The notes: a model not told the origin generated them from the sequence alone. Counted from the stretch's first letter, positions 1-6,791 are shown. The stretch is 7,436 nt of DNA from an uncultured Hymenobacter sp. (GCA_937871705.1 CALMOO010000316.1:1-7436); one strand, 5' to 3'. Made by a program: numbers and translations.

Positions 1-831
1 CTCTACAACAGCGAAAGCCAGGACCATGGCATCGCCGAAGTGCTTGACTGGCAGCTGCTGGAACACGCGCAGCCCGCGCTGGAACGCCAGGAAGCCGTCA
101 CGGGTGAGTTCGATGTGAAGAACACGGACCGCACCATCGGCACGCTGCTCTCCAACGAGATTGCCAAGCGCTACCACGCGGCCGGCCTACCCGCCGATAC
201 AATTCGCTACAAGTTCACCGGCTCGGCCGGGCAAAGCTTCGGCGCGTTCTCGGCCAGCGGCCTCACCTTCAAGCTCGAAGGCGAAGCCAACGACTACGTG
301 GGCAAAGGCTTGTCGGGCGCTCGCTTGGCCATTTTTCCACCGGCTGCCAGCACGTTTATTCCGGAGAATAACATCCTCATCGGCAACGTGGCGCTTTACG
401 GCGCTACCTCCGGCGAGTTGTACGTACGTGGCAAAGCTGGCGAGCGCTTCGCAGTTCGCAACTCTGGCGCCACGGCCGTAGTGGAAGGGGTAGGCGACCA
501 CGGCTGCGAGTACATGACCGGCGGCCGGGTGCTCGTGCTGGGTCGCACGGGCCGCAACTTCGCGGCCGGCATGAGTGGCGGTTTGGCCTGGATATATGAC
601 CCAGCCGGCCAGTTCCCCGTGAACTGCAACCCCGATATGGTTGCCCTGGAAGGGCTGAACGAAAACGACGAAAACGAGATTCAAGCGCTGCTCAAGCAGC
701 ACGTGGAGCTGACGGGCAGCCACTTGGCTAACTTCCTACTGAGCAACTGGGAGGAAGAAGCCGGACGCTTTGTGAAGGTATTCCCGCTAGAGTATAAGCG
801 GGTGCTGGGAAAGGCGGTGAAAGTAGGATAA
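1..831 (+). CDS. gltB: Glutamate synthase large subunit, C-terminal part (5' end outside window)
   Basis: This is the last 276 codons of the large (alpha) subunit of glutamate synthase, a protein of about 1500 residues. The subunit takes ammonia from glutamine and joins it to 2-oxoglutarate, using electrons delivered by GltD. The reading frame is open from base 1, so the GTG at 40 is an internal codon and not a start. What remains is the end of the FMN/synthase domain followed by the GXGXG right-handed beta-helix domain. Glycine-rich turns typical of that helix are visible: GSAGQSFGAF, GEANDYVGKGLSG, GATSGELYVRGKAGERFAVRNSG (split here as successive coils), GDHGCEYMTGG and GRNFAAGMSGG. The glutaminase and FMN-binding parts lie upstream of the window. 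The tail ends in a stop at 829-831, a normal end for the family. The gene is followed by a small ORF and gltD on the same strand, which supports one operon. The family call is very secure. Confidence 0.97.
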   Translation, partial: LYNSESQDHGIAEVLDWQLLEHAQPALERQEAVTGEFDVKNTDRTIGTLLSNEIAKRYHAAGLPADTIRYKFTGSAGQSFGAFSASGLTFKLEGEANDYVGKGLSGARLAIFPPAASTFIPENNILIGNVALYGATSGELYVRGKAGERFAVRNSGATAVVEGVGDHGCEYMTGGRVLVLGRTGRNFAAGMSGGLAWIYDPAGQFPVNCNPDMVALEGLNENDENEIQALLKQHVELTGSHLANFLLSNWEEEAGRFVKVFPLEYKRVLGKAVKVG

Positions 832-845
832 CTTTTGTCTTTCTG

Positions 846-1190
846 ATGGAAACCATAGTTGAAATCATCCCTTCGCGCATTCCTAAAGCGAACTCAATAA
901 TTGAATTATTGGCCGAAATTGAGAAACGCCCAGCCATGTTTACAGGTAAGCCACATATTTCTCTTTTGCGAGCCTTTTTGGACGGTTGGAGCTTTGCTCG
1001 GTATCAACCTGATATGATTGCTGATGAAGAAATAATGGGAGAATTCCAAAAGTGGATAGAAAAGAAATATCATTCTAAAACAACGCATGGGTGGCATCAG
1101 ATTATTCTGTACTATTCGGAAGACGAAAGAACTGCGCTTACAGAATTCTTTAAGCTTTTCAACGAGTTTCTTGCTCGTGCAAAAAAATAA
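846..1190 (+). CDS. Small hypothetical protein between gltB and gltD (114 aa)
   Basis: I do not recognise this protein. It begins at an ATG 14 bases after the gltB stop, and its TAA shares one base with the gltD ATG (TAATG), so it is probably cotranscribed and may be translationally coupled to gltD. No Shine-Dalgarno is visible. The product is soluble-looking, with no signal peptide or membrane segment. Residues 15-27 look helical and lead to EKRPAMFTGKP (26-36), then a probable helix LLRAFLDGW (40-48), a lysine-rich stretch near 69-78, GWHQIILYY (82-90), and an acidic/aromatic C-terminal helix (92-112). The RPxM(F/Y)xG type motif followed by a helix reminds me of small uncharacterised bacterial proteins, some of which sit near immunity or toxin genes, but this is only an impression. 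By my count the gene is about 39% GC against roughly 60% for gltB and gltD, and it is rich in AAA, GAA and ATT codons. That suggests later insertion. It is not a known glutamate synthase subunit. Confidence 0.8.
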   Translation: METIVEIIPSRIPKANSIIELLAEIEKRPAMFTGKPHISLLRAFLDGWSFARYQPDMIADEEIMGEFQKWIEKKYHSKTTHGWHQIILYYSEDERTALTEFFKLFNEFLARAKK

Positions 1191-2659
1191 TGGGTAACAT
1201 CACTGGCTTCAAAGAATTTTCGCGCGCCCTACCCCCTAAGGCGGCGCCTACCGAGCGCGTGGCGCATTACCAGGAGTTCATCGGCCTCTACCCCCCGGAA
1301 GAGCTGCACCACCAGTCGGCGCGCTGTATGAACTGTGGCGTGCCGTTTTGCCATTCGGGGTGTCCGCTGGGCAATATCATTCCTGAGTTTAACGAAGCAG
1401 TGTATCGGCAGGAATGGAAGGAAGCGTACGATATTCTAGCGGCGACCAACAACTTCCCGGAGTTCACGGGTCGCATTTGCCCCGCGCCGTGCGAGTCGGC
1501 CTGCGTGCTGAGCATCAACAGCGCGCCGGTGGTGATTGAGGAAATTGAAAAGCACATCATCGAAATTGCCTTCCAAAAAGGCTACGTGCAGCCCACTGCG
1601 CCAGTGTTGAAAACCGGCAAGCAGGTGGCCGTGGTCGGCTCGGGCCCAGCGGGGCTGGCGGTGGCGGCGCAGTTGGCCGAGGCGGGCCACACCGTTACCG
1701 TATTTGAGCGCGACCCGCACCCTGGCGGACTGCTACGCTACGGCGTACCCGATTTCAAGCTGGAAAAATGGGTGATTGAGCGGCGCATTTCGCTGCTTGA
1801 AGCGGCCGGCGTAACGTTCCGCTGCAACGTAGAAATCGGCCGCGATGTATCGGCCGATGAGCTACACCGTGGCTTTGATGCGGTGGTGCTGGCGGGCGGC
1901 GCTTCAGCGGCGCGCGACCTACCCCTCCCCGGCCGCGAGCTGACGGGCATTCACTACGCTATGGAATACCTCACGCAGCAAAACCGCCGCGTGAGCGATA
2001 CGCCCGTTGACAGCGAGCACATCCTGGCCGACGGCCTCGACGTGGTGGTTATTGGCAGCGGCGACACGGGCTCGGACTGCGTGGGCACCGCCAACCGCCA
2101 GCAAGCCAAATCGGTAACCCAGCTCGCTATGATGCACCAGCCCGGCGAAGAGCGCCCGGCCTACGCACCCTGGCCCCACTACCCCACCATTTTCCGCACC
2201 AGCAGCTCGCACGAAGAAGGTTGCCAGCGCTACTGGGGCGTTAACACCAAAGCTTACTTGGGCGACGACAACGGCCAGGTGCGCGCCATCCTGGTAAGCG
2301 ACATCACCTGGGAAACCGATGAGCTAGGCCGCCGCGTCCGCTTCGAGGAAGTGCCTGATTCGGAGCGCGAAATCCCTTGCCAATTGGTATTGCTTGCCCT
2401 GGGCTTCAACGGCCCCGCCAACGCCAGCTTGCTCGGCCAACTGGGGGTAGGGCTCGATGAACGCGGCAATGTGCACGCCCCCGAAACCACCTACCACACC
2501 AGCGTACCCGGCGTGTTCGTGGCCGGCGACATGCGCCGCGGCCAGTCGCTGGTCGTTTGGGCCATTTCGGAAGGCCGCGAAGCCGCCCGCCAAGTGGATA
2601 TGCATTTGATGGGTAAAACAGCCTTGCCAAGCAAGAATGCGGTGGGCATGTTTGGGTAA
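1190..2659 (+). CDS. gltD: Glutamate synthase [NAD(P)H] small subunit
   Basis: This is the complete beta subunit (489 residues, normal length). It oxidises NAD(P)H at an FAD and passes electrons through iron-sulfur clusters to the FMN of GltB. The N-terminal cluster-binding region has C46, C49, C54 and C58, then C97, C101 and C105, matching the two cysteine groups of the family. An FAD-binding Rossmann motif GSGPAG lies at 150-155, followed by the family signature GGLLRYGVPDFKLEK (179-193). The pyridine-nucleotide motif GSGDTGSDC is at 289-297. The second FAD motif, GVFVAGD, is at 441-447, followed by GQSLVVWAISEGREAA, where the flavin site is closed. The start is the ATG overlapping the stop of the small preceding gene; the family N-terminus (GFKEFSR) starts at once, so this start fits well. 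No Shine-Dalgarno is visible, which is usual in this phylum. A terminator follows about 20 bases after the stop. Confidence 0.98.
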   Translation: MGNITGFKEFSRALPPKAAPTERVAHYQEFIGLYPPEELHHQSARCMNCGVPFCHSGCPLGNIIPEFNEAVYRQEWKEAYDILAATNNFPEFTGRICPAPCESACVLSINSAPVVIEEIEKHIIEIAFQKGYVQPTAPVLKTGKQVAVVGSGPAGLAVAAQLAEAGHTVTVFERDPHPGGLLRYGVPDFKLEKWVIERRISLLEAAGVTFRCNVEIGRDVSADELHRGFDAVVLAGGASAARDLPLPGRELTGIHYAMEYLTQQNRRVSDTPVDSEHILADGLDVVVIGSGDTGSDCVGTANRQQAKSVTQLAMMHQPGEERPAYAPWPHYPTIFRTSSSHEEGCQRYWGVNTKAYLGDDNGQVRAILVSDITWETDELGRRVRFEEVPDSEREIPCQLVLLALGFNGPANASLLGQLGVGLDERGNVHAPETTYHTSVPGVFVAGDMRRGQSLVVWAISEGREAARQVDMHLMGKTALPSKNAVGMFG

Positions 2660-2680
2660 TATTCTTAAGGATTACTGTAG

Positions 2681-2723
2681 AAAAGAAGCCCTAGAAGCTG
2701 CTGCTTTTTTGGGCTTCTTTTTT
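2681..2723 (+). terminator. Rho-independent terminator after gltD, probably bidirectional
   Basis: An 11-base-pair perfect stem is formed by AAAAGAAGCCC (2681-2691) and GGGCTTCTTTT (2711-2721). A second small stem inside the loop pairs 2693-2698 with 2703-2708 and includes one G-U pair. On the plus strand the stem runs into a T tract (2718-2723), followed by G and more T. Read on the minus strand, the same hairpin ends in four T residues, so it could also stop transcription of the converging monooxygenase gene, whose stop codon is at 2741-2743. Confidence 0.9.
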
Positions 2724-2740
2724 GTTTAAATCACTAATTT

Positions 2741-3901
2741 CTACCCCCTAAACAAACTTACTAAATGCGCCAGCCCGTGCGGCGAGTGCAAGGCCGCAGT
2801 CTGCTCCAAAGTTTCCTGGGCTACGCCGGAGGTGCGCTGGCGCATGTGCTGCTCGTAGTGAGCAATGGCGGCTTGCAGATTGAGAAACTGGTCGCTGGTC
2901 AGGCAATTGCTTAGCTCTAGGGCGTCGAGCATGGCCATGTTTACACCTTCGCCGGCGTAGGGTGGCATGAGGTGGGCGGCGTCGCCCAGGAGGGTGATGT
3001 TGGGCTGGGTAGCCCAGGTTTGGGTGAGCGGCATGCAGTACTGCGGGCGAGGCACGCAGGGTGCACTATCGCTGGCAAACAGCTCTTCCCAGAGGCTGGC
3101 CCACCCGGCAAACTCCTGCTTGAACCAGGCTTGCAGCTGAGCGGCGTTTTGGAAGTCGAGGCTGCTGTCGTGGGCCCAGGTTTCGGCAGCCTTGAACCCG
3201 AAGTAGAACGCCAGGCTGCCGTCTCCTTTGGCACTTATTATTAGCGATTTTTCGTCGCCTAGGGTGAAGATTTTGCCGCCTTGCAGCAACTGATTTATGC
3301 GAGGGGCGTTCCGAGCTACGTCGTGCACCGCACCTTCCAGCACCATGATGCCGGTGTAGAATGGTCGGATAGGCGTTACTAGAGGGCGAATTTTGGAGTT
3401 TGCTCCGTCAGCCCCAATCACGATGTCGGCCGTGGCGGTGGTGCCATTGGCGAAGGCTAGCTGCCAGCCTGGGCCGTGCGGTGTCACTGCCAGCAAGTGG
3501 CTGTTCCAAACGACGGTATCGAGGCGCAGAGAATTGAGTAGAAGTTCGCGCAGTGGTCCGCGGTCGATTTCGGGACGGAAATGCTCGTCGCCAAACGTGG
3601 CCGTCTGGGCCCCCTCGGCGTGGTCATCAAGCACGATGGTGGCGCGCGGGTCAGTCACGAGCAGCTTGGCGGCATCTGGGCTATAAGCGGCTTGGAAGCC
3701 GTCGAGCAAGCCGGCTTGGCGCAGAGCGGCCAAACCCGATTCGTGGTGCAGGTCGAGGGTAGCGCCCTGCACCCGTGCGTGGCGGTTGAGGTCGCGCTCG
3801 TAGACGTGGACGGCAGCACCGTGCAATTGGAGCAAGCGGGCGAGGGTGAGGCCGCCGGGGCCACCACCGACGATGGCTATTTGCTTGTCTTGAAATAACA
3901 T
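2741..3901 (-). CDS. TetX-like FAD-dependent monooxygenase (386 aa)
   Basis: This is a class A flavoprotein monooxygenase that uses NAD(P)H and oxygen to hydroxylate a small aromatic or polycyclic compound in the cytoplasm. The FAD dinucleotide motif GGGPGG is at residues 12-17, then YERD (34-37) and TLDLH (48-52). EIDR at 111-114 corresponds to EINR in TetX. The DG motif is GADGANS (163-169), and the GD motif with flavin-ribityl contacts is GDAAHLMPPYAGEGVN (306-321). From memory of TetX, the order and spacing match along the whole protein, with a constant offset of three residues from about 114 to 237, so it belongs in the TetX-related group. However, TetX residues Q192, R213, F224, H234 and G236 fall on E189, K210, I221, A231 and Y233 here, so tetracycline is probably not the natural substrate. 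The ATG at 3899-3901 puts the FAD motif at the usual distance from the N-terminus. An AraC-type gene lies 32 bases upstream on the same strand and is its likely regulator and operon partner. Confidence 0.93.
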   Translation of the reverse strand: MLFQDKQIAIVGGGPGGLTLARLLQLHGAAVHVYERDLNRHARVQGATLDLHHESGLAALRQAGLLDGFQAAYSPDAAKLLVTDPRATIVLDDHAEGAQTATFGDEHFRPEIDRGPLRELLLNSLRLDTVVWNSHLLAVTPHGPGWQLAFANGTTATADIVIGADGANSKIRPLVTPIRPFYTGIMVLEGAVHDVARNAPRINQLLQGGKIFTLGDEKSLIISAKGDGSLAFYFGFKAAETWAHDSSLDFQNAAQLQAWFKQEFAGWASLWEELFASDSAPCVPRPQYCMPLTQTWATQPNITLLGDAAHLMPPYAGEGVNMAMLDALELSNCLTSDQFLNLQAAIAHYEQHMRQRTSGVAQETLEQTAALHSPHGLAHLVSLFRG

Positions 3902-3933
3902 GCCTGAGCTAGTTGGTGAAGTTCAGGGCAAAA

Positions 3934-4692
3934 TTATTTCTTCGGCAAAGCAGAGAATTGTATAAATCGGTCGTCTTTATTACGGACTAATTCTTTAGGA
4001 ATTACGCCAGTATACTTTTTGATTTCTCGAATGAAATGAGCCTGGTCGGCAAAATGCTGGTCGGGAAAAAGCCTACCCCCCTTGAGCTGTGGCAAGGCGG
4101 CTCGAAACCGTAGGATGTTGCAATACGCCTTCAGCGACAAGCCAAATTGGTGCGTGAAATACCGGTTTATCTGCCGGCTGCTCCAGGCCGCCGCGTCGGC
4201 ATAGGCTTCGACCGTGAGGGTGCCATTGGAGGCATATAGCAGGTTAAATAACTTCTGTTTGCGATTATCGAGTTTAGCTGGAATGAGCTGCGTAATCTGA
4301 GTCGAAACCTTCGCGCAGAATGCATCGAAATTATGTAGTTCTTCGGAGGTAATGCCGAGATAATCGAGCGGTAAATAACAGGCGCTGTGCAGCAAGTCAG
4401 CTACCCGGACGGGCAGTATGTATTCAGCCGCCAGCAGCTTCCAGCTTATTGCAAACATGGTTGTTTTAGGCGGAATCGCCTGCGCATCGGGCTGATTTTC
4501 CAGGCCCAACAGCGTCACATGGTATGGCTCGGTGGCTGAGCAGGAAAAGAACACATCGATGCGGCCATCGGGCACTAGCACTACGCGCTGCTCGACCGCC
4601 GCGTGGTTGATGAGCATCCAGAAACTCTCCACAAATTCGGCCAGCTTTGGCTCAGGTTTTAGTTGCCGGTATTCGATATCGCTGAAGGCCAT
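3934..4692 (-). CDS. AraC-family transcriptional regulator (252 aa)
   Basis: This is a cytoplasmic DNA-binding regulator. The N-terminal half (about 1-150) resembles the sensor domain often seen in Bacteroidota AraC proteins, with PKLAEFVESFW (15-25) and LVPDGRIDVFF (39-49). The C-terminal third carries the paired helix-turn-helix domain: the first helices lie near 160-182 (ADAAAWSSRQINRYF) and the second near 205-232, with HFADQAHFIREIKKYTGVIPKEL, a clear AraC signature. I chose the ATG at 4690-4692, because the family homology begins right after it (SDIEYRQLKPEPKL). The open frame extends 46 codons further to 4830, but that part has no family likeness and would use up the promoter region. 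The stop lies 32 bases before the TetX-like monooxygenase gene, so the two are probably one transcript and the regulator may control that enzyme. By my count the gene is about 51% GC, lower than the surrounding genes. The ligand cannot be read from the sequence. Confidence 0.92.
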   Translation of the reverse strand: MAFSDIEYRQLKPEPKLAEFVESFWMLINHAAVEQRVVLVPDGRIDVFFSCSATEPYHVTLLGLENQPDAQAIPPKTTMFAISWKLLAAEYILPVRVADLLHSACYLPLDYLGITSEELHNFDAFCAKVSTQITQLIPAKLDNRKQKLFNLLYASNGTLTVEAYADAAAWSSRQINRYFTHQFGLSLKAYCNILRFRAALPQLKGGRLFPDQHFADQAHFIREIKKYTGVIPKELVRNKDDRFIQFSALPKK

Positions 4693-4721
4693 AGTAAAGC
4701 TGCTTTCACCATGAAGACGGC

Positions 4722-4743
4722 CAAACTCACTTTTAATTTTAAC
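4722..4743 (-). promoter_or_regulatory. Possible promoter element for the AraC/monooxygenase unit
   Basis: Between the PAP2 gene and the AraC start (4693-4839) the minus strand holds TGAGTTTG (4729 down to 4722). It resembles the Bacteroidota -7 element TAnnTTTG with one mismatch in the first two bases. An A/T-rich run (4730-4743) and a TTGG lie just upstream. The spacing to the TTGG is shorter than ideal. The element sits about 30 bases ahead of the chosen AraC start. This is a weak call made by eye. Confidence 0.25.
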
Positions 4744-4839
4744 CAAGCAGCTCAAGACGGCTATGCGCCCGTTGCTGTGCGGAAAAGCGAGTGCTTCAAC
4801 CCAGATACCAGCCCGGCAGTTGGCTGACAAAACTTAAAC

Positions 4840-5670
4840 TTACAGCTGCTTACTCAGCAATAGGCCGCTGTACGCATACCCATTCACATTGACGCCTTGC
4901 AGCGGCACGAGCGACACGCCTCGCTGCCCGGCTACTTTGTGCAGCTGCGGCACCACTACCCCCATGGTGGCGCCCACGGCGTAGCCCACGATGTTATCGG
5001 AAAGGAAGTGCTTGCCCGCCTCGATGCGGAAATACGCCACAACAATCGGCACGGTGGCCGCGGCACCCCACACGTAAGGCTGGGCCGGCGAGCCGGGGTT
5101 GAAGTCGTGAAAAACCTTGGCCGCAAAGAAGGTAGCCGTGGCCGTGTTCGCGGTGTGGCCTGAAAAAAATGAGTTAGTGGCTACCACGCCGGTGCGCTTG
5201 TCGCCCCCTTCAGGGCCGTAGAGGTAAGGCCGGTAACGCGTAACGTTGCCCACGCTCATGGTGAAGATGGCTTCGGTGGCGAGGACGGTTTCTACATACA
5301 GAGCGAGCACCTGGCCGTAGTGGGCGTGCGCGGCGGGGTTCAGGGCCAGCAGGCCAGGCGCTACTACCAGCGTGCCGTAGGCCATAAAATCGCTGGTAGT
5401 CTGGGCGCGCGCACTGTAGTAGCCCGCCGAAAACCGGTCGAATTTCGGCACGTCGTTCTTGTTGAGAGCGGCCAGGCCGGCAGCGTCCAGCGCGGTTTTC
5501 TGCTGCACGAGGTACAGCCCTACCCCACTCGTAATGCCCAGCCCAGCAATAATAGGCGCATCGACCCCAAAGCGCGTATGATAAGGTGAAGGCGCCTCTT
5601 GGGCGGAGGCCGAGCACGGGCCAACCAGCCCCAGAGCACCGGTTAGTAGTAAGGCGGAAAGCTGCTTCAT
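4840..5670 (-). CDS. PAP2-superfamily phosphatase, exported (276 aa)
   Basis: This is a type-2 phosphatidic-acid phosphatase family protein, which removes phosphate from lipid phosphates such as undecaprenyl diphosphate, phosphatidate or related substrates on the outer side of the membrane. A signal peptide is clear: MKQL, a hydrophobic run to about residue 18, and a likely cut after ASAQ (21-24). Motif 2 is SFFSGHT (167-173), the Bacteroidota form of PSGH, with catalytic H172. Motif 3 is R215 and five residues later H221, then D225 (RIEAGKHFLSD), giving the nucleophile and its partner. Motif 1 is RYRP (145-148), but the lysine of KX6RP, expected at residue 140, is valine. Hydrophobic stretches near 36-54, 97-111, 121-137, 199-213 and 227-241 fit a helical membrane or membrane-associated fold. 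The start directly precedes the signal peptide. It follows ureD on the same strand after a 91-base gap, so cotranscription is possible but unproven. The exact substrate cannot be told from the sequence. Confidence 0.9.
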   Translation of the reverse strand: MKQLSALLLTGALGLVGPCSASAQEAPSPYHTRFGVDAPIIAGLGITSGVGLYLVQQKTALDAAGLAALNKNDVPKFDRFSAGYYSARAQTTSDFMAYGTLVVAPGLLALNPAAHAHYGQVLALYVETVLATEAIFTMSVGNVTRYRPYLYGPEGGDKRTGVVATNSFFSGHTANTATATFFAAKVFHDFNPGSPAQPYVWGAAATVPIVVAYFRIEAGKHFLSDNIVGYAVGATMGVVVPQLHKVAGQRGVSLVPLQGVNVNGYAYSGLLLSKQL

Positions 5671-5761
5671 TGCACTAAAAAATGAAGCTACAACGCGCCC
5701 AGGGCCAGCAAGGTTAGCAAGAGTTGTTGGCTCTGGCGGCGTCCTCCACAGTCTGGCTATG

Positions 5762-6619
5762 CTAGTACTTGCGCTGCAATGGCTGAAAGCCTAGCAGCTC
5801 CTGCGCTGCCAGCGCCTCCGACACGGCTTGGTAGATGGGCTCCAAATCGAGGCGCGAGTTGCCCAAGGCACGCACGACGTACACGTTGTCGCGCGCTTGG
5901 CTCACGGCCACTACGCAGCGCCGGCCAGCTAACTGAGCATGCAGGTCGGTCTGGCCAAGGGGGGGTAGGCGCCGCAGCGCCGCCGCCAACTGCTGAAAGC
6001 GGGCATCATTGGGCGGCCCCACGAGGTAGAGCGACAATGCCGTGTGGTATGGCCCGAAGGTGGCCTGCGACGTCGCCAGGTGCTCCTCGGGGCGCAGCGC
6101 GAAGCGGTCGAGTAGCACCAGGCGGCCCGCCACGCTCACGCGCAATTCGGTGGCGAAGGTGGTAAAGGCGAATTTTTCGCCGGCATCAGTGCGGCCGGCG
6201 TGCCACCAGTCGGCCAGCAGCAGCATGGCATCGGCGGCCAGGTGCCAGTGCTGGGCCTGGTGGTAGCGGCTGTCGGCCTGCGGCACCAGCGGGTCGGGCA
6301 GCACCACCGCCAAAGCTTTTTCGGCTAAAAACCCCTCGGTGAGCTGTTCGGCCTGGCTGCCATCTATCGATTTGAAGATGCGCGTGTTAGCTTGGGTAGT
6401 AAGCAGCATTCGGCTGCCCTCCTCGCAGCGCACGCGCAGCCGAATGCTGTCGCCGGCTACCAGGCCGCCGCCGTAGCTGGCCAGCACAACGTGGCAGCTA
6501 CCACCTGGCGAGTTGGGGTTGATAATCTTGAGCGGCTGGCGGCTGCGACTGGCCACCAGGCGCGACTGCTGCCGCACCTGTGCCACCGCTAGCTCGCTCC
6601 ACGTGGGGTCGTCGGGCAT
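5762..6619 (-). CDS. ureD: Urease accessory protein UreD
   Basis: UreD (UreH in some species) is the chaperone that binds apo-urease and, with UreF and UreG, helps load nickel into the active site. Family landmarks occur in the right order over 285 residues, a normal length: YGGGLVAGD (49-57), LLTTQANTRIFKS (72-84), LPDPLVPQADSRYHQ (107-121), an alanine/leucine-rich stretch ending in DWWHAGR (137-143), GEKFAF (147-152), and a VAGRLVLLDRFAL strand (163-175). The ATG at 6617-6619 gives a short lead before the family core and is the natural start. There are no ureA, ureB, ureC, ureE, ureF or ureG genes in the window: downstream is a PAP2 phosphatase, and upstream is a divergent dehydrogenase. 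Either the remaining urease genes are elsewhere on the chromosome or this ureD is an isolated relic or stand-alone chaperone. The reading frame is intact, with no sign of decay. Confidence 0.93.
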   Translation of the reverse strand: MPDDPTWSELAVAQVRQQSRLVASRSRQPLKIINPNSPGGSCHVVLASYGGGLVAGDSIRLRVRCEEGSRMLLTTQANTRIFKSIDGSQAEQLTEGFLAEKALAVVLPDPLVPQADSRYHQAQHWHLAADAMLLLADWWHAGRTDAGEKFAFTTFATELRVSVAGRLVLLDRFALRPEEHLATSQATFGPYHTALSLYLVGPPNDARFQQLAAALRRLPPLGQTDLHAQLAGRRCVVAVSQARDNVYVVRALGNSRLDLEPIYQAVSEALAAQELLGFQPLQRKY

Positions 6620-6791
6620 TGCCGGAAGGTTGAAGGCGGCAAGTTAGGGGGTAGGGCAAGTTCGCGTTAAACAGTAGCTCTAACTAACCGTTCAATAAGC
6701 CGCGAAGCCAACACTTCGTGCGCGGCTGCCAACCCTTGGCCAGTTAGCGAGTTATACACCCACCTATTTCAGGTATTCTCATTTCTTTCTC
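6620..6791. promoter_or_regulatory. Divergent intergenic region between ureD and the dehydrogenase gene
   Basis: These 172 bases separate two genes that point away from each other, so promoters for both must lie here or nearby. I could not place a convincing TTTG / TAnnTTTG promoter for either direction. The stretch just before the dehydrogenase start (6761-6791) is rich in T and C and poor in purines, with no Shine-Dalgarno. The main structure is an inverted repeat at 6698-6727. Confidence 0.5.
6698..6727. repeat. Imperfect inverted repeat in the ureD/dehydrogenase intergenic region
   Basis: AGCCGCG (6698-6704) is the exact reverse complement of CGCGGCT (6721-6727). Inside it, AAG (6705-6707) can pair with CTT (6714-6716), leaving CGTG as a bulge; alternatively CGAAG (6703-6707) pairs with CTTCG (6714-6718). 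No T tract follows on either strand, so it is not a standard terminator. It could be a protein-binding site or a structured leader about 65 bases before the dehydrogenase start. Confidence 0.5.

Noticed and set aside
187..723. 178-codon open frame opposite gltB
   Set aside because: It lies wholly inside gltB on the other strand, and its composition is that of an antisense shadow in GC-rich DNA, with no recognisable domain.
40..831. A separate 263-codon gene starting at GTG 40
   Set aside because: The frame is open from base 1 and the residues before the GTG (LYNSESQDHG) continue glutamate synthase homology, so this is the end of gltB and not a new gene.
3581..3898. Plus-strand open frame opposite the monooxygenase
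   Set aside because: It is the antisense of a well-supported flavoprotein N-terminus, with no start context or domain of its own.
2741..3901. Calling the monooxygenase a tetracycline-resistance gene
   Set aside because: The overall family fits, but the tetracycline-contact residues I recall from TetX are not kept, so naming it tet(X) would overstate the evidence.
4693..4830. 46-codon N-terminal extension of the AraC regulator
   Set aside because: The extension has no family likeness, and the homologous domain starts exactly at the internal ATG at 4690-4692. The extension would also remove nearly all the space for a promoter.
5210..5617. 135-codon open frame inside the PAP2 gene
   Set aside because: It is an alternative frame of the PAP2 gene, arginine-rich and without domain features; the PAP2 frame has a signal peptide and catalytic motifs.
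5704..5731. Imperfect hairpin between ureD and the PAP2 gene as a terminator
   Set aside because: The arms GCCAGCAA and TTGTTGGC leave an A-C mismatch in the minus-strand RNA, and no T tract follows directly, so it cannot be supported as a terminator.
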